Notes: a model not told the origin generated them from the letters alone. 64,000 nt of DNA from Ectopseudomonas composti (GCF_001567565.1 NZ_LSSW01000015.1:1-64000), one strand, 5' to 3'. Shown: positions 20,772 through 31,642, numbered from the stretch's first letter. A program made the numbers and translations.

Positions 20772-21692
20772 ATGGACCGTTTCGACGCGATGCAGGCCTT
20801 CGCCCGGGTGGTGGAAACCGGCAGTTTCACCAAGGCGGCTGCGACCTTGCACATGAGCAAGACCAGCGTGACGCAACTGGTCCAGCAACTGGAGGCGCGC
20901 CTGCGCGTGCGTCTGCTCAACCGCACCACGCGCAAGGTCAACGTTACGGCCGATGGCGCCGCCTACTACGAGCGCGTGGTGCGTCTACTGGCCGATGTCG
21001 ATGACGCGGAGACCAGCCTGTCCAGTGCTGCGCTGGCGCCGCGCGGCCGCTTGCGGGTGGATGTGCCCAGCCCCTTCGCGCGCATGCTGCTGATTCCGGC
21101 GCTGCCCGGCTTCTATGCGCGCTATCCAGAGATCCAGCTGACCCTGGGCGTCAGTGATCGCATCGTCGACATCATTGGCGAGAACGTCGATTGCGTGGTG
21201 CGTGGCGGCGCGATCACCGATCAATCGCTGGTGGCGCGCCATATTGGCGATCTGCAACTTGGTATCTACGCCACGCCGGGCTATCTGCAGCGTGCCGGAA
21301 CGCCGGCACACCCACGCGAGCTGCAGGCAGCAGGCCACAGCACGGTGGGCTTTCTCTGGTCACGCACGGGTAGGGCCTTGCCCTATGCCATGCAGCGGGG
21401 AGAGGAGCGCATCGAAGCGCAGGGGCGTCCGGTGCTTGTCGTCGACGATGGCAACGCCTACCTGGCCGCAGGGCTGGCGGGGCTTGGCATGCTCTGGCTC
21501 CCGCACTACATGGCCAAGCCGCACCTGGCCAGCGGCGAGTTGGTGCGCCTGTTCGAGGATTGGTCGATGACGCCGATGCCGATGTACCTGGCTTTCCCGC
21601 CGAACCGCCATGTCAGCGCCAAGCTACGGGTGTTCATCGATTGGGTGGTGGAGCTGATGGCCGAGCATGCGCCGGTGTTGGCGCGGCGCTGA
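20772..21692 (+). CDS. LysR-family regulator divergent from the Rid gene
   Basis: A 306-residue LysR protein. Winged-helix DNA-binding domain 1-60 contains GSFTKAAATLHMSKTSVTQL, followed by a linker helix and an effector domain from about residue 90 (RGRLRVDVPSPFARMLL). It is of the CrgA/DmlR-like subgroup with a VRGG loop. The likely target is the divergent Rid gene, possibly plus itself. The effector is unknown. Confidence 0.82.
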   Translation: MDRFDAMQAFARVVETGSFTKAAATLHMSKTSVTQLVQQLEARLRVRLLNRTTRKVNVTADGAAYYERVVRLLADVDDAETSLSSAALAPRGRLRVDVPSPFARMLLIPALPGFYARYPEIQLTLGVSDRIVDIIGENVDCVVRGGAITDQSLVARHIGDLQLGIYATPGYLQRAGTPAHPRELQAAGHSTVGFLWSRTGRALPYAMQRGEERIEAQGRPVLVVDDGNAYLAAGLAGLGMLWLPHYMAKPHLASGELVRLFEDWSMTPMPMYLAFPPNRHVSAKLRVFIDWVVELMAEHAPVLARR

Positions 21693-21844
21693 GCTGTCTT
21701 CAGCCTGCCAGGTGTATCTGCAGAGCAGGGTGCAGCGACTCATGGATCAATGCTGTCACGCCCGCGCACTCGGGCTTCTGAAGCGTTGGCAGGTTCTACT
21801 GATCTACCGCTCGCCTTCGCTTTATGAGAAATCGATTGACCGAA

Positions 21845-21883
21845 GAGAATGATCGTTCTACTTTATCGAGAACGATCATTCTC
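21845..21883. promoter_or_regulatory. Perfect 15-bp inverted repeat, probable TetR operator
   Basis: Arms GAGAATGATCGTTCT (21845-21859) and its exact reverse complement (21869-21883) flank a 9-base spacer. The site ends 13 bases before the tetR start and so would overlap the promoter or 5' leader. This is the expected place and size for an autoregulatory TetR operator. A folded RNA hairpin at the leader is an alternative. Confidence 0.75.
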
Positions 21884-21896
21884 TTTGGTTTGAACC

Positions 21897-22487
21897 ATGC
21901 TCGAAGACGCCTCTATCCAGCAGCGCTTGCTGCAAGCCACCGAACGCCTGATCTATGCCGGCGGCATCAACGCCACGGGTATGGACGCCATCGTCAAGGC
22001 GTCGGGGGTATCGCGCAAAAGCATTTATCGCCTGTATCCGACCAAGGAGGCGCTGGTCGTCGCCGCACTGCGTGAACGTGATGAGCGTTGGATGCAGTGG
22101 TTCATCGCGGGCACGTCGACAGGCTCGCCGAGCGAGCGATTGCTGGCGGTGTTTCCACTGCTGCGCAGTTGGTTTTCGGCGCCTGACTTCCACGGCTGCG
22201 CCTTTATCAATGCCGCTGGTGAGATCGGTGACCTCGAGAGTGAGATCTGCGCCGTCGCGCTGTTGCACAAGCAGCGTTTGCTGGCCTATGTCAACGAACT
22301 GACCACTGCTTGCGGCTTTGCCGAGCCCGAGGAAATGGCCAGACAGTTTCTCCTGCTCATCGATGGCGCTACCGCTGTCGCCATGGTCACCGGCCAGGCG
22401 GATGCCGCCGACAGTGCCGGCCGCGCCGCGCAACTGCTCCTGCACACCCTGTCGCCCAGCAATGGGCTCAATCCCCCGCAAGCCTGA
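21897..22487 (+). CDS. TetR/AcrR-family regulator
   Basis: A 196-residue regulator. The N-terminal HTH (about 10-55) reads GGINATGMDAIVKASGVSRK then SIYRLYPTKEALV, and the C-terminal helical ligand domain has FHGCAFINA, common in the YxaF/LmrA-like TetR branch. It lies just downstream of a perfect palindrome and is followed after 9 bases by a DUF1348 protein, so the two genes form an operon that is probably self-repressed. The ligand is unknown. Confidence 0.85.
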   Translation: MLEDASIQQRLLQATERLIYAGGINATGMDAIVKASGVSRKSIYRLYPTKEALVVAALRERDERWMQWFIAGTSTGSPSERLLAVFPLLRSWFSAPDFHGCAFINAAGEIGDLESEICAVALLHKQRLLAYVNELTTACGFAEPEEMARQFLLLIDGATAVAMVTGQADAADSAGRAAQLLLHTLSPSNGLNPPQA

Positions 22488-22496
22488 GGTACCGTC

Positions 22497-22976
22497 ATGT
22501 CATCAAATACTGAAGTTCGCCCGCCGCTGCCGCCGTTCACCCGCGAGAGTGCCATCGAGAAGGTCCGCCTGGCCGAGGATGGCTGGAACAGCCGGGATGC
22601 CGCCAAGGTCGCGCAGGCCTACAGCCTCGATACCCGTTGGCGTAACCGTGCCGAATTCATCAATGGCCGCGACCAGGCGCGTGCCTTCCTCGAGCGCAAA
22701 TGGGCCAAGGAGCTGGACTACCGTCTGATCAAGGAACTCTGGGCATTTACCGAGAACCGTATCGCCGTGCGCTATGCCTACGAATGGCGCGACGATTCCG
22801 GTAACTGGTTTCGCTCCTATGGCAACGAGAACTGGGAGTTCGGCGCTGACGGGCTGATGGTCAACCGCTACGCCTGCATCAACGACCTGCCGATTCAGGA
22901 GTCCGAGCGCAAGTTCCGCTGGCCGCTGGGGCGCCGTCCTGACGATCATCCGGGCTTGTCCGATCTTGGGCTTTGA
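22497..22976 (+). CDS. DUF1348 / SnoaL-NTF2-like protein
   Basis: A 159-residue protein of the nuclear-transport-factor-2-like fold, DUF1348 group. Characteristic segments are [34 protein letters not shown], the aromatic strand [20 protein letters not shown] and a C-terminal [13 protein letters not shown]. The cone fold suggests a small-molecule pocket. It is co-transcribed with the TetR gene and is probably its main target. No enzymatic function can be assigned. Confidence 0.8.
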   Translation: MSSNTEVRPPLPPFTRESAIEKVRLAEDGWNSRDAAKVAQAYSLDTRWRNRAEFINGRDQARAFLERKWAKELDYRLIKELWAFTENRIAVRYAYEWRDDSGNWFRSYGNENWEFGADGLMVNRYACINDLPIQESERKFRWPLGRRPDDHPGLSDLGL

Positions 22977-22987
22977 TAGTGCGCCGG

Positions 22988-23113
22988 TGATTCGCCCTTG
23001 AGCTGGTCACCCCGGATCTGTCCATGGCCTGGAGCGGGGTGACCGACAATGACCCGGCCGAGCGCTGGCTGAGGAGCAAGATCGTCCAGTTCATGGGCGA
23101 GCCAGACGCCTGA
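22988..23113 (+). pseudogene. Remnant of a LysR-family C-terminus
   Basis: Between the DUF1348 gene and ppiC, one frame stays open for 41 codons and ends at TGA 23111-23113. It encodes a coherent peptide containing ELVTPDLSMAWSGVTDNDPA, ERWLRSKIVQF and MGEPDA. The pattern of a hydrophobic strand, W-x-x-x-x-DxDPAxRWLR and a helix is how many LysR effector domains end. No start codon or DNA-binding domain precedes it (an in-frame TGA lies two codons upstream). It is most likely the tail of a deleted regulator. Confidence 0.5.
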
Positions 23114-23120
23114 GCAGCGC

Positions 23121-23399
23121 TCAGTCGCGATAGAAGACCTGGATCAGGTGATAGCCGAACTGGGTCTTCACCGGGCCGTGCACCTCGCGCAGTGGCTTCT
23201 TGAAGATCACCTGATCCACTGCACGCACCATCTGCCCAGGACGTACTTCACCGAGGTCGCCGCCCTTCTTGCCGGAGGGGCAGGTGGAGTGCTTGCGCGC
23301 CAGCACGTCGAAGGCCTCGCCAGCAGCGATGCGCTTCTTCAGCGCGGCAGCCTCCGCTTCGGTCTTGACTAGGATGTGGCGGGCCATTGCCTTTGCCAT
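23121..23399 (-). CDS. ppiC: Parvulin-type peptidyl-prolyl cis-trans isomerase PpiC
   Basis: A 92-residue single-domain parvulin without signal peptide, acting in the cytoplasm. The rotamase core is complete: ARHILVKTEAEAAALKK, the substrate loop STCPSGKKGGDLG, GQMVRAVDQVIF and the C-terminal GPVKTQFGYHLIQV. The start at 23399 (MAKAMARH) has GAGGA upstream; a start four codons later is also possible. It is divergent from the PilU-like gene with 147 bases between. Confidence 0.9.
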   Translation of the reverse strand: MAKAMARHILVKTEAEAAALKKRIAAGEAFDVLARKHSTCPSGKKGGDLGEVRPGQMVRAVDQVIFKKPLREVHGPVKTQFGYHLIQVFYRD

Positions 23400-23546
23400 T
23401 GATGGGGTCCTCAAATCTGTCAGGGCGCTATTGTGCCAGCATTCGTTGCGCCAGCAGAATGGCGTCAATTTTGTCGGTCGTGTGCTGTCCGCGCTGCGGG
23501 CGAACTTGGCCTATGGTATTTCAATCGCGCTCACGGAAACGCCGCC

Positions 23547-24767
23547 ATGGATCTCCACGCAATGCTGAAAGTCCTGTCCAGTCAGGATGGCTCCGATCTG
23601 TATCTGTCCACGGGGGCGCCACCCTGCGCCAAGTTCAACGGCGTGCTCAAGGCGTTGAGTCAGGAGCCGATGAAGGCGGGCGATGTGGCGGCCATTGCCG
23701 ACGCGATCATGGACGGCGCCCAGCGTGAGGAGTTCGAACGCGAGCTGGAGATGAACCTGGCCATATCGCTGGCCGGTGTAGGGCGTTTTCGCATCAACAT
23801 CTTCAAGCAGCGCAACGAGGTGTCCATCGTCGCGCGCAACATCAAGCTGGACATTCCCCGTTTCGAAGACCTCAAGCTGCCTGAAGTGCTGCTCAGCACG
23901 GTGATGGAAAAGCGCGGCCTGGTGCTGTTCGTCGGTGGCACCGGTTCGGGCAAGTCGACCTCGCTGGCGGCACTGATCGACTACCGCAACCGCAACAGTG
24001 GCGGCCATATCATCACCATCGAAGACCCGGTGGAGTACGTGCACCGGCACAAGAAGTCGATCATCAACCAGCGTGAGGTGGGCGTGGACACCCGCAGCTT
24101 CCATGCGGCGTTGAAGAACACCCTGCGTCAGGCACCGGACGTCATTCTTATCGGCGAGATCCGCGACCGCGAAACCATGGAGCACGCCCTGGCCTTCGCC
24201 GACACCGGGCACCTGGCGATTTCCACCCTGCACGCCAACAACGCCAACCAGGCGTTGGACCGTATCATCAACTTCTTCCCCGAAGATCGGCGCCCGCAAT
24301 TGCTCAACGATTTGGGCAACAACCTCAAGGCGTTCGTTTCCCAGCGCCTGGTCAAGACCGTGGACGGCAAGCGCCGCGCGGCGGTGGAGGTGATGCTGGG
24401 TACGCCGACGGTGCGCGACCTGATCAAGCGCAACGAATTCTCCGAGCTCAAGGAAATCATGGAGAAATCCAAGAACCTTGGCATGCAGACCTTCGATCAG
24501 GCGTTGATCGACCTGGTGCACGAAGGCGCCATCGATGAAGAGGAGGCGGTGAAGAACGCCGATTCGGCGAACAACGTGCGCCTGAAGCTCAAGCTCCATC
24601 GCGACAACCCGGCCAATGCCCGGCCTGCTCCGGTTGCTGCAGCGCCGGTGGCAGCCCCCGTTGCGCCACCGAAAGCCGCCTCGGCAGGCGACTGGGGACT
24701 GGAGCTAAAGCTCGAGGATATCGAAGAGGAGCTGCCGCCAGAGGATCCGGGGCGGCAGGGAATCTAG
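23547..24767 (+). CDS. PilT/PilU-family type IV pilus ATPase with C-terminal extension
   Basis: A 406-residue cytoplasmic hexameric ATPase of the retraction branch. Walker A is GGTGSGKST (130-138), with the Asp-box IITIEDPVEYVH, Walker B DVILIGEIRDRE and His-box GHLAISTLHANNANQ. It resembles PilU more than PilT (HKKSIINQREVGVDT; NFFPEDRRPQLL). The last 50-55 residues are an Ala/Pro-rich linker and an acidic tail (ELKLEDIEEELPPEDP) that, from memory, neither P. aeruginosa PilT nor PilU has. It is not beside other pil genes. A third PilT-like paralogue is the best reading. The start at 23547 lacks a strong ribosome site. Confidence 0.85.
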   Translation: MDLHAMLKVLSSQDGSDLYLSTGAPPCAKFNGVLKALSQEPMKAGDVAAIADAIMDGAQREEFERELEMNLAISLAGVGRFRINIFKQRNEVSIVARNIKLDIPRFEDLKLPEVLLSTVMEKRGLVLFVGGTGSGKSTSLAALIDYRNRNSGGHIITIEDPVEYVHRHKKSIINQREVGVDTRSFHAALKNTLRQAPDVILIGEIRDRETMEHALAFADTGHLAISTLHANNANQALDRIINFFPEDRRPQLLNDLGNNLKAFVSQRLVKTVDGKRRAAVEVMLGTPTVRDLIKRNEFSELKEIMEKSKNLGMQTFDQALIDLVHEGAIDEEEAVKNADSANNVRLKLKLHRDNPANARPAPVAAAPVAAPVAPPKAASAGDWGLELKLEDIEEELPPEDPGRQGI

Positions 24768-24770
24768 ACC

Positions 24771-25520
24771 CTACGGGTCGGGCTGCAGCGGCAGGTAAGC
24801 CTGACGCAACAGCAGGCTGACGCCGTCCTGTTCCAGTTCGCTGATGGCCTTGCGCAGCTGCTCGACCAGTTGCGCATCGCAATCCTTCGAGCAGGCGAGA
24901 TACAGGCCGGTGCTGGCCAGGGTCGGGCTTCTGCGCAGGTTCTGTTCTCGATAGGGCGAGTTCTCCCAGATATACAGGGCCTCCGGTACGCCGGTGAACC
25001 AGGCATCGATGCGGCCAAGGATGAGCAGATGGGCCGGGTTTTCGCCCAGCTGGAGCTGCACGATCTGCTCGTCGCTGAAACCTGCGCGCTGCAGGATGCC
25101 AACCTGCGCCGTGCCCATTCCGACACCGATCCGCTGGTAGCGCTGGCGTGCCTGCGCGAAGCTGGTGACTGGCTCATCGAGGCTGAAGAACGCGCGCTCC
25201 AGCTCCATGACCGAGGCAATCCAGGTGTACATCTGCTCGCGCTCGGGGGTGCGTGACAGAGGAATGATCAGCAGGTCCTTGCCCTTGGCGACCCGCATCT
25301 GAGAGCGAGACCATGGCTCGGCGACGATGTCGGTGAGCTTGCCGATCTTCGCCAGCGCGGTCAGTACCACGTCGCCCACCATGCCGTGGCCACCCTGGTA
25401 ATGGTGCAGGGTCAGCGGGGGCGCGTCCGGCATGTACAGCTTGACCGGCTCGTTTGCTGATGCAGTTCCAGTGGCCAGCAAGGCAGCGAGCAGCCAGAAG
25501 GGGTTGGGCACGACGAACAT
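24771..25520 (-). CDS. Periplasmic solute-binding protein, SBP_bac_3-like
   Basis: A 249-residue exported protein with a signal peptide of about 22 residues (ends ASA). The mature part resembles family-3 amino-acid binding proteins: an early hydrophobic strand, the helix VVLTALAKIGK, and an IGVGMGTAQVGIL hinge segment. There are no permease or ATPase genes beside it, so it is an orphan binding or sensing protein. Pseudomonads have many such single genes of unknown function. It converges on the PilU-like gene, with stop codons 3 bases apart. Confidence 0.7.
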   Translation of the reverse strand: MFVVPNPFWLLAALLATGTASANEPVKLYMPDAPPLTLHHYQGGHGMVGDVVLTALAKIGKLTDIVAEPWSRSQMRVAKGKDLLIIPLSRTPEREQMYTWIASVMELERAFFSLDEPVTSFAQARQRYQRIGVGMGTAQVGILQRAGFSDEQIVQLQLGENPAHLLILGRIDAWFTGVPEALYIWENSPYREQNLRRSPTLASTGLYLACSKDCDAQLVEQLRKAISELEQDGVSLLLRQAYLPLQPDP

Positions 25521-25586
25521 CCTGTTGGTCTGGTCAAAGCAGTATAGGGCTGCTGTGGTGCGGTGATTTGCCAGGCAGTGCTCAGC

Positions 25587-27542
<1,956 letters not shown>

Positions 27543-27705
27543 AGCGAGTCCTCGTCGTACTCGATCTTATGCTTCAGCTTAGTGCGTTCGCGGCATTTGA
27601 CCTTTAACTCAGGCGACCTTTGCTGCTGTCGCACCGACCTTTCACCTGGCCGGATGGGGTGTCTCTTGATGCGTAAAACGGTGGAACGATTAAGCCGCAC
27701 ATACT

Positions 27706-27754
27706 TGTAGGAGCGGATTCATCCGCGATTTTCGCGGCTAAAGCCGCTCCTACA
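27706..27754. repeat. REP-like palindrome, GTAGGAGCGG type
   Basis: TGTAGGAGCGG (27706-27716) and CCGCTCCTACA (27744-27754) enclose an inner palindrome around CGCGA-TTTT-CGCGG. It lies in the gap between liuE and acetoacetyl-CoA synthetase. The same family occurs at 38716. Confidence 0.75.
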
Positions 27755-27770
27755 GATGGCAGGTTGGCGC

Positions 27771-28673
27771 TCAGCGATTCGCCATCCGAGCCCGCGCCAC
27801 TCGCGAGCCGTTGGCCTTGCCGAGCACCTCGCAGATGCGTTGGCCGGCAGCGATCAGCTTGTCCATGTCCACACCAGTTTCGATGCCCAGGCCCTGCAGC
27901 AGGTACAGCACGTCCTCGGTGGCGACGTTGCCGGTGGCGCCCTTGGCATAGGGGCAGCCGCCGAGACCGGCGACCGAGCTGTCGAACACATGGATGCCTT
28001 CGAGCAGGCTGGCGTAGATATTGGCCAGCGCCTGGCCATAGGTGTCGTGGAAGTGCCCGGCCAGCCTCTCACGTGGGATGTCGCGGCCGACCTGCTCGAA
28101 CAGCGCGCGGGTTTTGCCAGCGGTGCCGGTGCCGATGGTGTCGCCCAGCGACACCTCGTAGCAGCCCATGGCATATAGCTCGCGGGCGACACTGGCGACC
28201 TGCTCCGGCGCGATCTCGCCATCGTAGGGGCAGCCCAGCACGCAGGAGACGTAGCCGCGCACACGAACGTTCGCGGCCTTGGCTGCCTCCATCAGCGGCA
28301 CGAAACGCTGCAGGCTATCGGCGATGGAGCAGTTGATGTTCTTTTGCGAGAAGGTTTCGCTGGCGGCGGCGAATACCGCGACTTCCTCTACCTTGGCTTC
28401 GAGTGCGGCCTCGAAGCCTTTCAGGTTGGGCGTCAGGGCGGCGTAGGTGATGCCAGGTTTGCGCTGGATGGCGGCGAACACCTCAGCAGAGCCGGCCATC
28501 TGTGGCACCCATTTGGGCGAGACGAAGCTGCCCACCTCGACATAGCTCAGCCCGGCTGCCGTCAGATCATCGACCAGACGCACCTTGTCGGCCACGCTGA
28601 TCGGTTGCTTCTCGTTCTGCAGGCCATCGCGCGGGCCGACTTCCACCAGTCGTACGGAGTTGGGCAGGCTCAT
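27771..28673 (-). CDS. liuE: Hydroxymethylglutaryl-CoA lyase LiuE
   Basis: A 300-residue TIM-barrel enzyme cleaving 3-hydroxy-3-methylglutaryl-CoA to acetyl-CoA and acetoacetate, the last step of the liu pathway. Motifs are VGPRDGLQNE (catalytic Arg-Asp), the metal ligands in HFHDTYG, VSLGDTIG and the catalytic Cys loop GLGGCPYAKGATGNVATED. It is the last of the liu genes proper, separated from liuD by a gap carrying a palindrome. Confidence 0.94.
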   Translation of the reverse strand: MSLPNSVRLVEVGPRDGLQNEKQPISVADKVRLVDDLTAAGLSYVEVGSFVSPKWVPQMAGSAEVFAAIQRKPGITYAALTPNLKGFEAALEAKVEEVAVFAAASETFSQKNINCSIADSLQRFVPLMEAAKAANVRVRGYVSCVLGCPYDGEIAPEQVASVARELYAMGCYEVSLGDTIGTGTAGKTRALFEQVGRDIPRERLAGHFHDTYGQALANIYASLLEGIHVFDSSVAGLGGCPYAKGATGNVATEDVLYLLQGLGIETGVDMDKLIAAGQRICEVLGKANGSRVARARMANR

Positions 28674-28728
28674 CGGGTGTCCTCGTATTCATCCTGGGAT
28701 GCGCTGTGCGCACCATTCGCGTCTACTG

Positions 28729-28807
28729 CGTAGGGTGGACATCGCTTTTCATGTCCACCTTATCCAACGCGAATGCGCTGGATCGATAAGGTGTGATCCA
28801 CCCTACG
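28729..28807. repeat. Palindrome spanning the liuD stop codon
   Basis: CGTAGGGTGGA (28729-28739) is the exact reverse complement of TCCACCCTACG (28797-28807), with a second inner pair GTCCACCTTAT/ATAAGGTGTGAT. The right arm includes the TAG of liuD, so the liuD mRNA could form a hairpin directly at its stop codon, ahead of liuE. Confidence 0.7.
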
Positions 28808-30737
28808 GCTCCAGCTCCACCAGTACCGCGCCTTCGCTGACCATTTCCCCTTCGCGGCAGTACAGCGCCTTGACCGTACCCGCCTCGGGCGCGCGGATGC
28901 TGTGCTCCATCTTCATCGCCTCCAGCACCACCAGTGCGGTGCCGGCCTCGACCGTCTGGCCGGGCTCGACCAGAACACGGACGATGCTGCCGTTCATGGG
29001 CGCACTGAGGCCGCCCTGTTGAGTATGGCCGGCTTCGGCGGCGGCAATAGGGTCGAAACGGGTGATCGCGTGTAGCTCGCCGTGCCACTGCAGGTAAAGC
29101 GTGTCGCCACGGCGGATAGCACGCAGACGCTGGCGCGTGCCGTCGATCTCCGCCAGCAGCTCTTCGCCTTGCAAGCTTGCGTTGTTATCCGCTCGTACCT
29201 TGCGGCTCACGCCCTGGCAGCTCAGGTGCAACTCGACCTCCGCCACGCCACCGGCGCGCCAGCCGCTGCGGGCTGTCCAGGGAGAATGCGGGTCGTCATC
29301 GCGCTGCAGGGGCGTCTCGCTCTGCACCCAGGCATCGGCAGCGAGTTGCCAGAAGGAGTCCGGCAACTCAGCGGGCGCAGGTAGCAATTGCGGCTGGTGG
29401 CGCGGGATAAAGCCCGTGTCCAGCTCGCACGCGGCGAAGGCCGGGTGGGCGAGGATACGGCGCAGGAACGTCAGGTTGGTCTTCACGCCACCGACCAGGG
29501 TATCGCCGAGCATCGCCAGCAGACGCAGACGCGCCTGCTCGCGGTTCTCGCCCCAGGCGATCAGCTTGCCCAGCATCGGGTCGTAGAAGGGCGAGACGCT
29601 GTCGCCCTCGGCCACGCCGCTATCAATGCGCCGGCCATCACCCTTGGCGGCCTCGCGATACAGCGCCAGGGTGCCGGTGGCGGGGAGGAAATCGTGATCG
29701 GGGTCTTCGGCGTACAGCCGCACCTCGATGGCGTGGCCGTTGAGCGGCACCTGCTGTTGGGTGATCGGCAGCGGTTCGCCACGGGCGACGCGAATCTGCC
29801 AGGCCACGAGGTCGAGCCCGGTGATGGCCTCGGTGACCGGATGCTCGACCTGCAGGCGGGTGTTCATTTCCATGAAGAAGAAATCGCCACGCTCGTCGAG
29901 CAGAAACTCCACGGTGCCGGCGCCGACATAACTGATGGCCTGCGCCGCCTTGACCGCCGCTTCGCCCATGGCGCGGCGCAGCTCGGGGCTCAGGCCCGGC
30001 GCTGGCGCTTCTTCCACCACCTTCTGGTGACGACGCTGGATCGAGCAGTCGCGCTCGTTGAGATACAGACAGTTGCCGTGCTGGTCGGCGAACACCTGGA
30101 TCTCCACGTGGCGCGGCTTGAGCACGTATTTTTCCACCAGCATGCGCGAGTCGCCGAAGGCCGACTGCGCTTCGCGCTGCGCGGACTCCAGCGTCTCGGC
30201 GAGCTGCGCCTCCGACTCGGCGACTTTCATGCCCTTGCCACCGCCGCCGGCAGCCGCCTTGAGCAGCACCGGGTAGCCGATGCGCGCGGCGGCTTCGCGG
30301 AAGGTTTCATAATCCTGCGCTTCGCCGTGGTAGCCGGGCACCAGCGGCACGCCGGCAGCCTCCATCAGCGACTTGGCCGCCGACTTGCTGCCCATGGCGT
30401 CGATGGCCGAGGCGGGCGGGCCGAGGAAGATCAGCCCGGCCTGCTCGATGGCGCGGGCGAAGCCGGCGTTCTCCGAAAGAAAGCCGTAGCCGGGGTGGAT
30501 GGCCTGCGCGCCGCTGGCCTTGGCGGCGGCGATGATCTTGTCGATCAGCAGGTAGCTTTCGCCGGGTTTGGCGCCGCCGAGATTCACTGCCATGTCGGCT
30601 TCACGTACATGCCGCGCGCTGGCGTCGATGGCGCTGTGCACGGCCACGGTACGCAGGCCCATGGCCTTGGCCGTGCGCATGATGCGGCAGGCTATCTCGC
30701 CACGGTTGGCGACCAGCAGGGTGTCGATCATGGTCAT
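28803..30737 (-). CDS. liuD: Methylcrotonyl-CoA carboxylase, biotin-containing subunit LiuD
   Basis: A 644-residue alpha subunit that carboxylates its own biotin and passes CO2 to LiuB for conversion of 3-methylcrotonyl-CoA to 3-methylglutaconyl-CoA. The biotin carboxylase N-domain begins [13 protein letters not shown]. The ATP-grasp region has [12 protein letters not shown] and a C-terminal part with [14 protein letters not shown] biotinyl domain ends the protein, with Lys609 in EAMKMEHS. The ATG at 30737 overlaps the stop of a 26-codon frame (ATGA) and has GGCAGGAG upstream. Confidence 0.95.
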   Translation of the reverse strand: MTMIDTLLVANRGEIACRIMRTAKAMGLRTVAVHSAIDASARHVREADMAVNLGGAKPGESYLLIDKIIAAAKASGAQAIHPGYGFLSENAGFARAIEQAGLIFLGPPASAIDAMGSKSAAKSLMEAAGVPLVPGYHGEAQDYETFREAAARIGYPVLLKAAAGGGGKGMKVAESEAQLAETLESAQREAQSAFGDSRMLVEKYVLKPRHVEIQVFADQHGNCLYLNERDCSIQRRHQKVVEEAPAPGLSPELRRAMGEAAVKAAQAISYVGAGTVEFLLDERGDFFFMEMNTRLQVEHPVTEAITGLDLVAWQIRVARGEPLPITQQQVPLNGHAIEVRLYAEDPDHDFLPATGTLALYREAAKGDGRRIDSGVAEGDSVSPFYDPMLGKLIAWGENREQARLRLLAMLGDTLVGGVKTNLTFLRRILAHPAFAACELDTGFIPRHQPQLLPAPAELPDSFWQLAADAWVQSETPLQRDDDPHSPWTARSGWRAGGVAEVELHLSCQGVSRKVRADNNASLQGEELLAEIDGTRQRLRAIRRGDTLYLQWHGELHAITRFDPIAAAEAGHTQQGGLSAPMNGSIVRVLVEPGQTVEAGTALVVLEAMKMEHSIRAPEAGTVKALYCREGEMVSEGAVLVELEP

Positions 30738-30814
30738 TGCTCCTGCCAGGACGGTTGGCGTTTTTCCAGCATGTGGCCGCGCTGGGCGGTCATGGTATGA
30801 GAGCTGACAGTCAT
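30734..30814 (-). CDS. 26-codon reading frame coupling liuC to liuD
   Basis: Its ATG (30814) overlaps the liuC TGA in ATGA, and its TGA overlaps the liuD ATG in another ATGA. It would therefore be read by ribosomes leaving liuC, and has GGAG eight bases before its start. The last residues ([12 protein letters not shown]) repeat the LiuC C-terminus (FLEKRQPSWQES); at DNA level CTGGAAAAACGCCA and TGGCAGGAG are identical in both. The remaining 14 residues look like nothing known. It may be a scar of a duplicated enoyl-CoA hydratase 3' end or a functional translation-coupling peptide. Expression is unproven. Confidence 0.5.
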   Translation of the reverse strand: MTVSSHTMTAQRGHMLEKRQPSWQEQ

Positions 30815-31611
30815 AGTTGCGACTCCTGCCAACTGGGCTGGCGTTTTTCCAGGAAGGCGCGCAGGCCTTCCTGGCCCTCGGCGCTGACGCGCAGGCGAGC
30901 GATGGCGTTCTCGGTGTAGCGGCGCAGGGCTGGGGTCAGCTCGCCGCTGCCGACTTCGCGCAGCAGATCCTTGCTGGCGCGCATGGCTTGCGGGCTGTTG
31001 TGCAGCAGGTTGCCGATCCAGACTTCGACCTGGGCCTCCAGCTCGTCAGCCGGGAAGCACTCGGCAAGCAGGCCCAGTTCGCGGGCGCGCTTGCCGTCAA
31101 AGCGCTCGGCGGTCAGCGCGTAGCGCTTGGCTGCGCGCTCGCCAATGGCCTGCACGACGAAGGGGCTGATCACCGCCGGAGCCAGGCCAATACGCACCTC
31201 GGACAGCGAAAACAGGGCGTCCTCGGCGCCGATGGCCATGTCACAGCAACTGGCCAGGCCCATCGCGCCACCGAAGGCGGCGCCCTGGATGACGGCCAGG
31301 GTCGGAATCTTCAGGCCGTGCAGGTTGTACATCAGCTCGGCCAGCTCGCGGGCGTCACTCAGGTTGGCGTTGTAATCCAGCCCTGCGGCCTGCTGCATCC
31401 AGGCCAGGTCGGCGCCGGCGGAAAAGTGCTTGCCACGGCCGCGCAGCAGGAGAAAACGCAGGCTCTTGTCCTCACCGACGGCGTCGAGGGCGAGGATCAG
31501 CTCGCGGATCATCTCGGCGTTGAAGGCGTTGTTCTTTTCCGGGCGGTTCAGCCAGAGGGTGGCGAAGCCGCGCGGGTCTTTCTCAAGCTGTACGGTGGTG
31601 AAATTGGTCAT
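30811..31611 (-). CDS. liuC: 3-methylglutaconyl-CoA hydratase LiuC
   Basis: A 266-residue crotonase-fold enzyme hydrating 3-methylglutaconyl-CoA to HMG-CoA. Oxyanion-hole segments are GKHFSAGADLAWM and GAAFGGAMGLASCCD; the catalytic Glu region is SLSEVRIGLAPAVISPFV. The ATG at 31611 (MTNFTTVQLEKDPRG) is preferred over an upstream start, which would add about 30 residues read from a repeat element. The ribosome site is weak. The C-terminus FLEKRQPSWQES is duplicated in the small frame that follows. Confidence 0.92.
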   Translation of the reverse strand: MTNFTTVQLEKDPRGFATLWLNRPEKNNAFNAEMIRELILALDAVGEDKSLRFLLLRGRGKHFSAGADLAWMQQAAGLDYNANLSDARELAELMYNLHGLKIPTLAVIQGAAFGGAMGLASCCDMAIGAEDALFSLSEVRIGLAPAVISPFVVQAIGERAAKRYALTAERFDGKRARELGLLAECFPADELEAQVEVWIGNLLHNSPQAMRASKDLLREVGSGELTPALRRYTENAIARLRVSAEGQEGLRAFLEKRQPSWQESQL

Positions 31612-31642
31612 GGTGATGGGCTCGAAATATGTGCTGGCTCTG

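Noticed and set aside
29388..30800. 470-residue plus-strand frame opposite liuD
   Set aside because: Antisense shadow of a clearly coding biotin carboxylase subunit; no recognisable motif.
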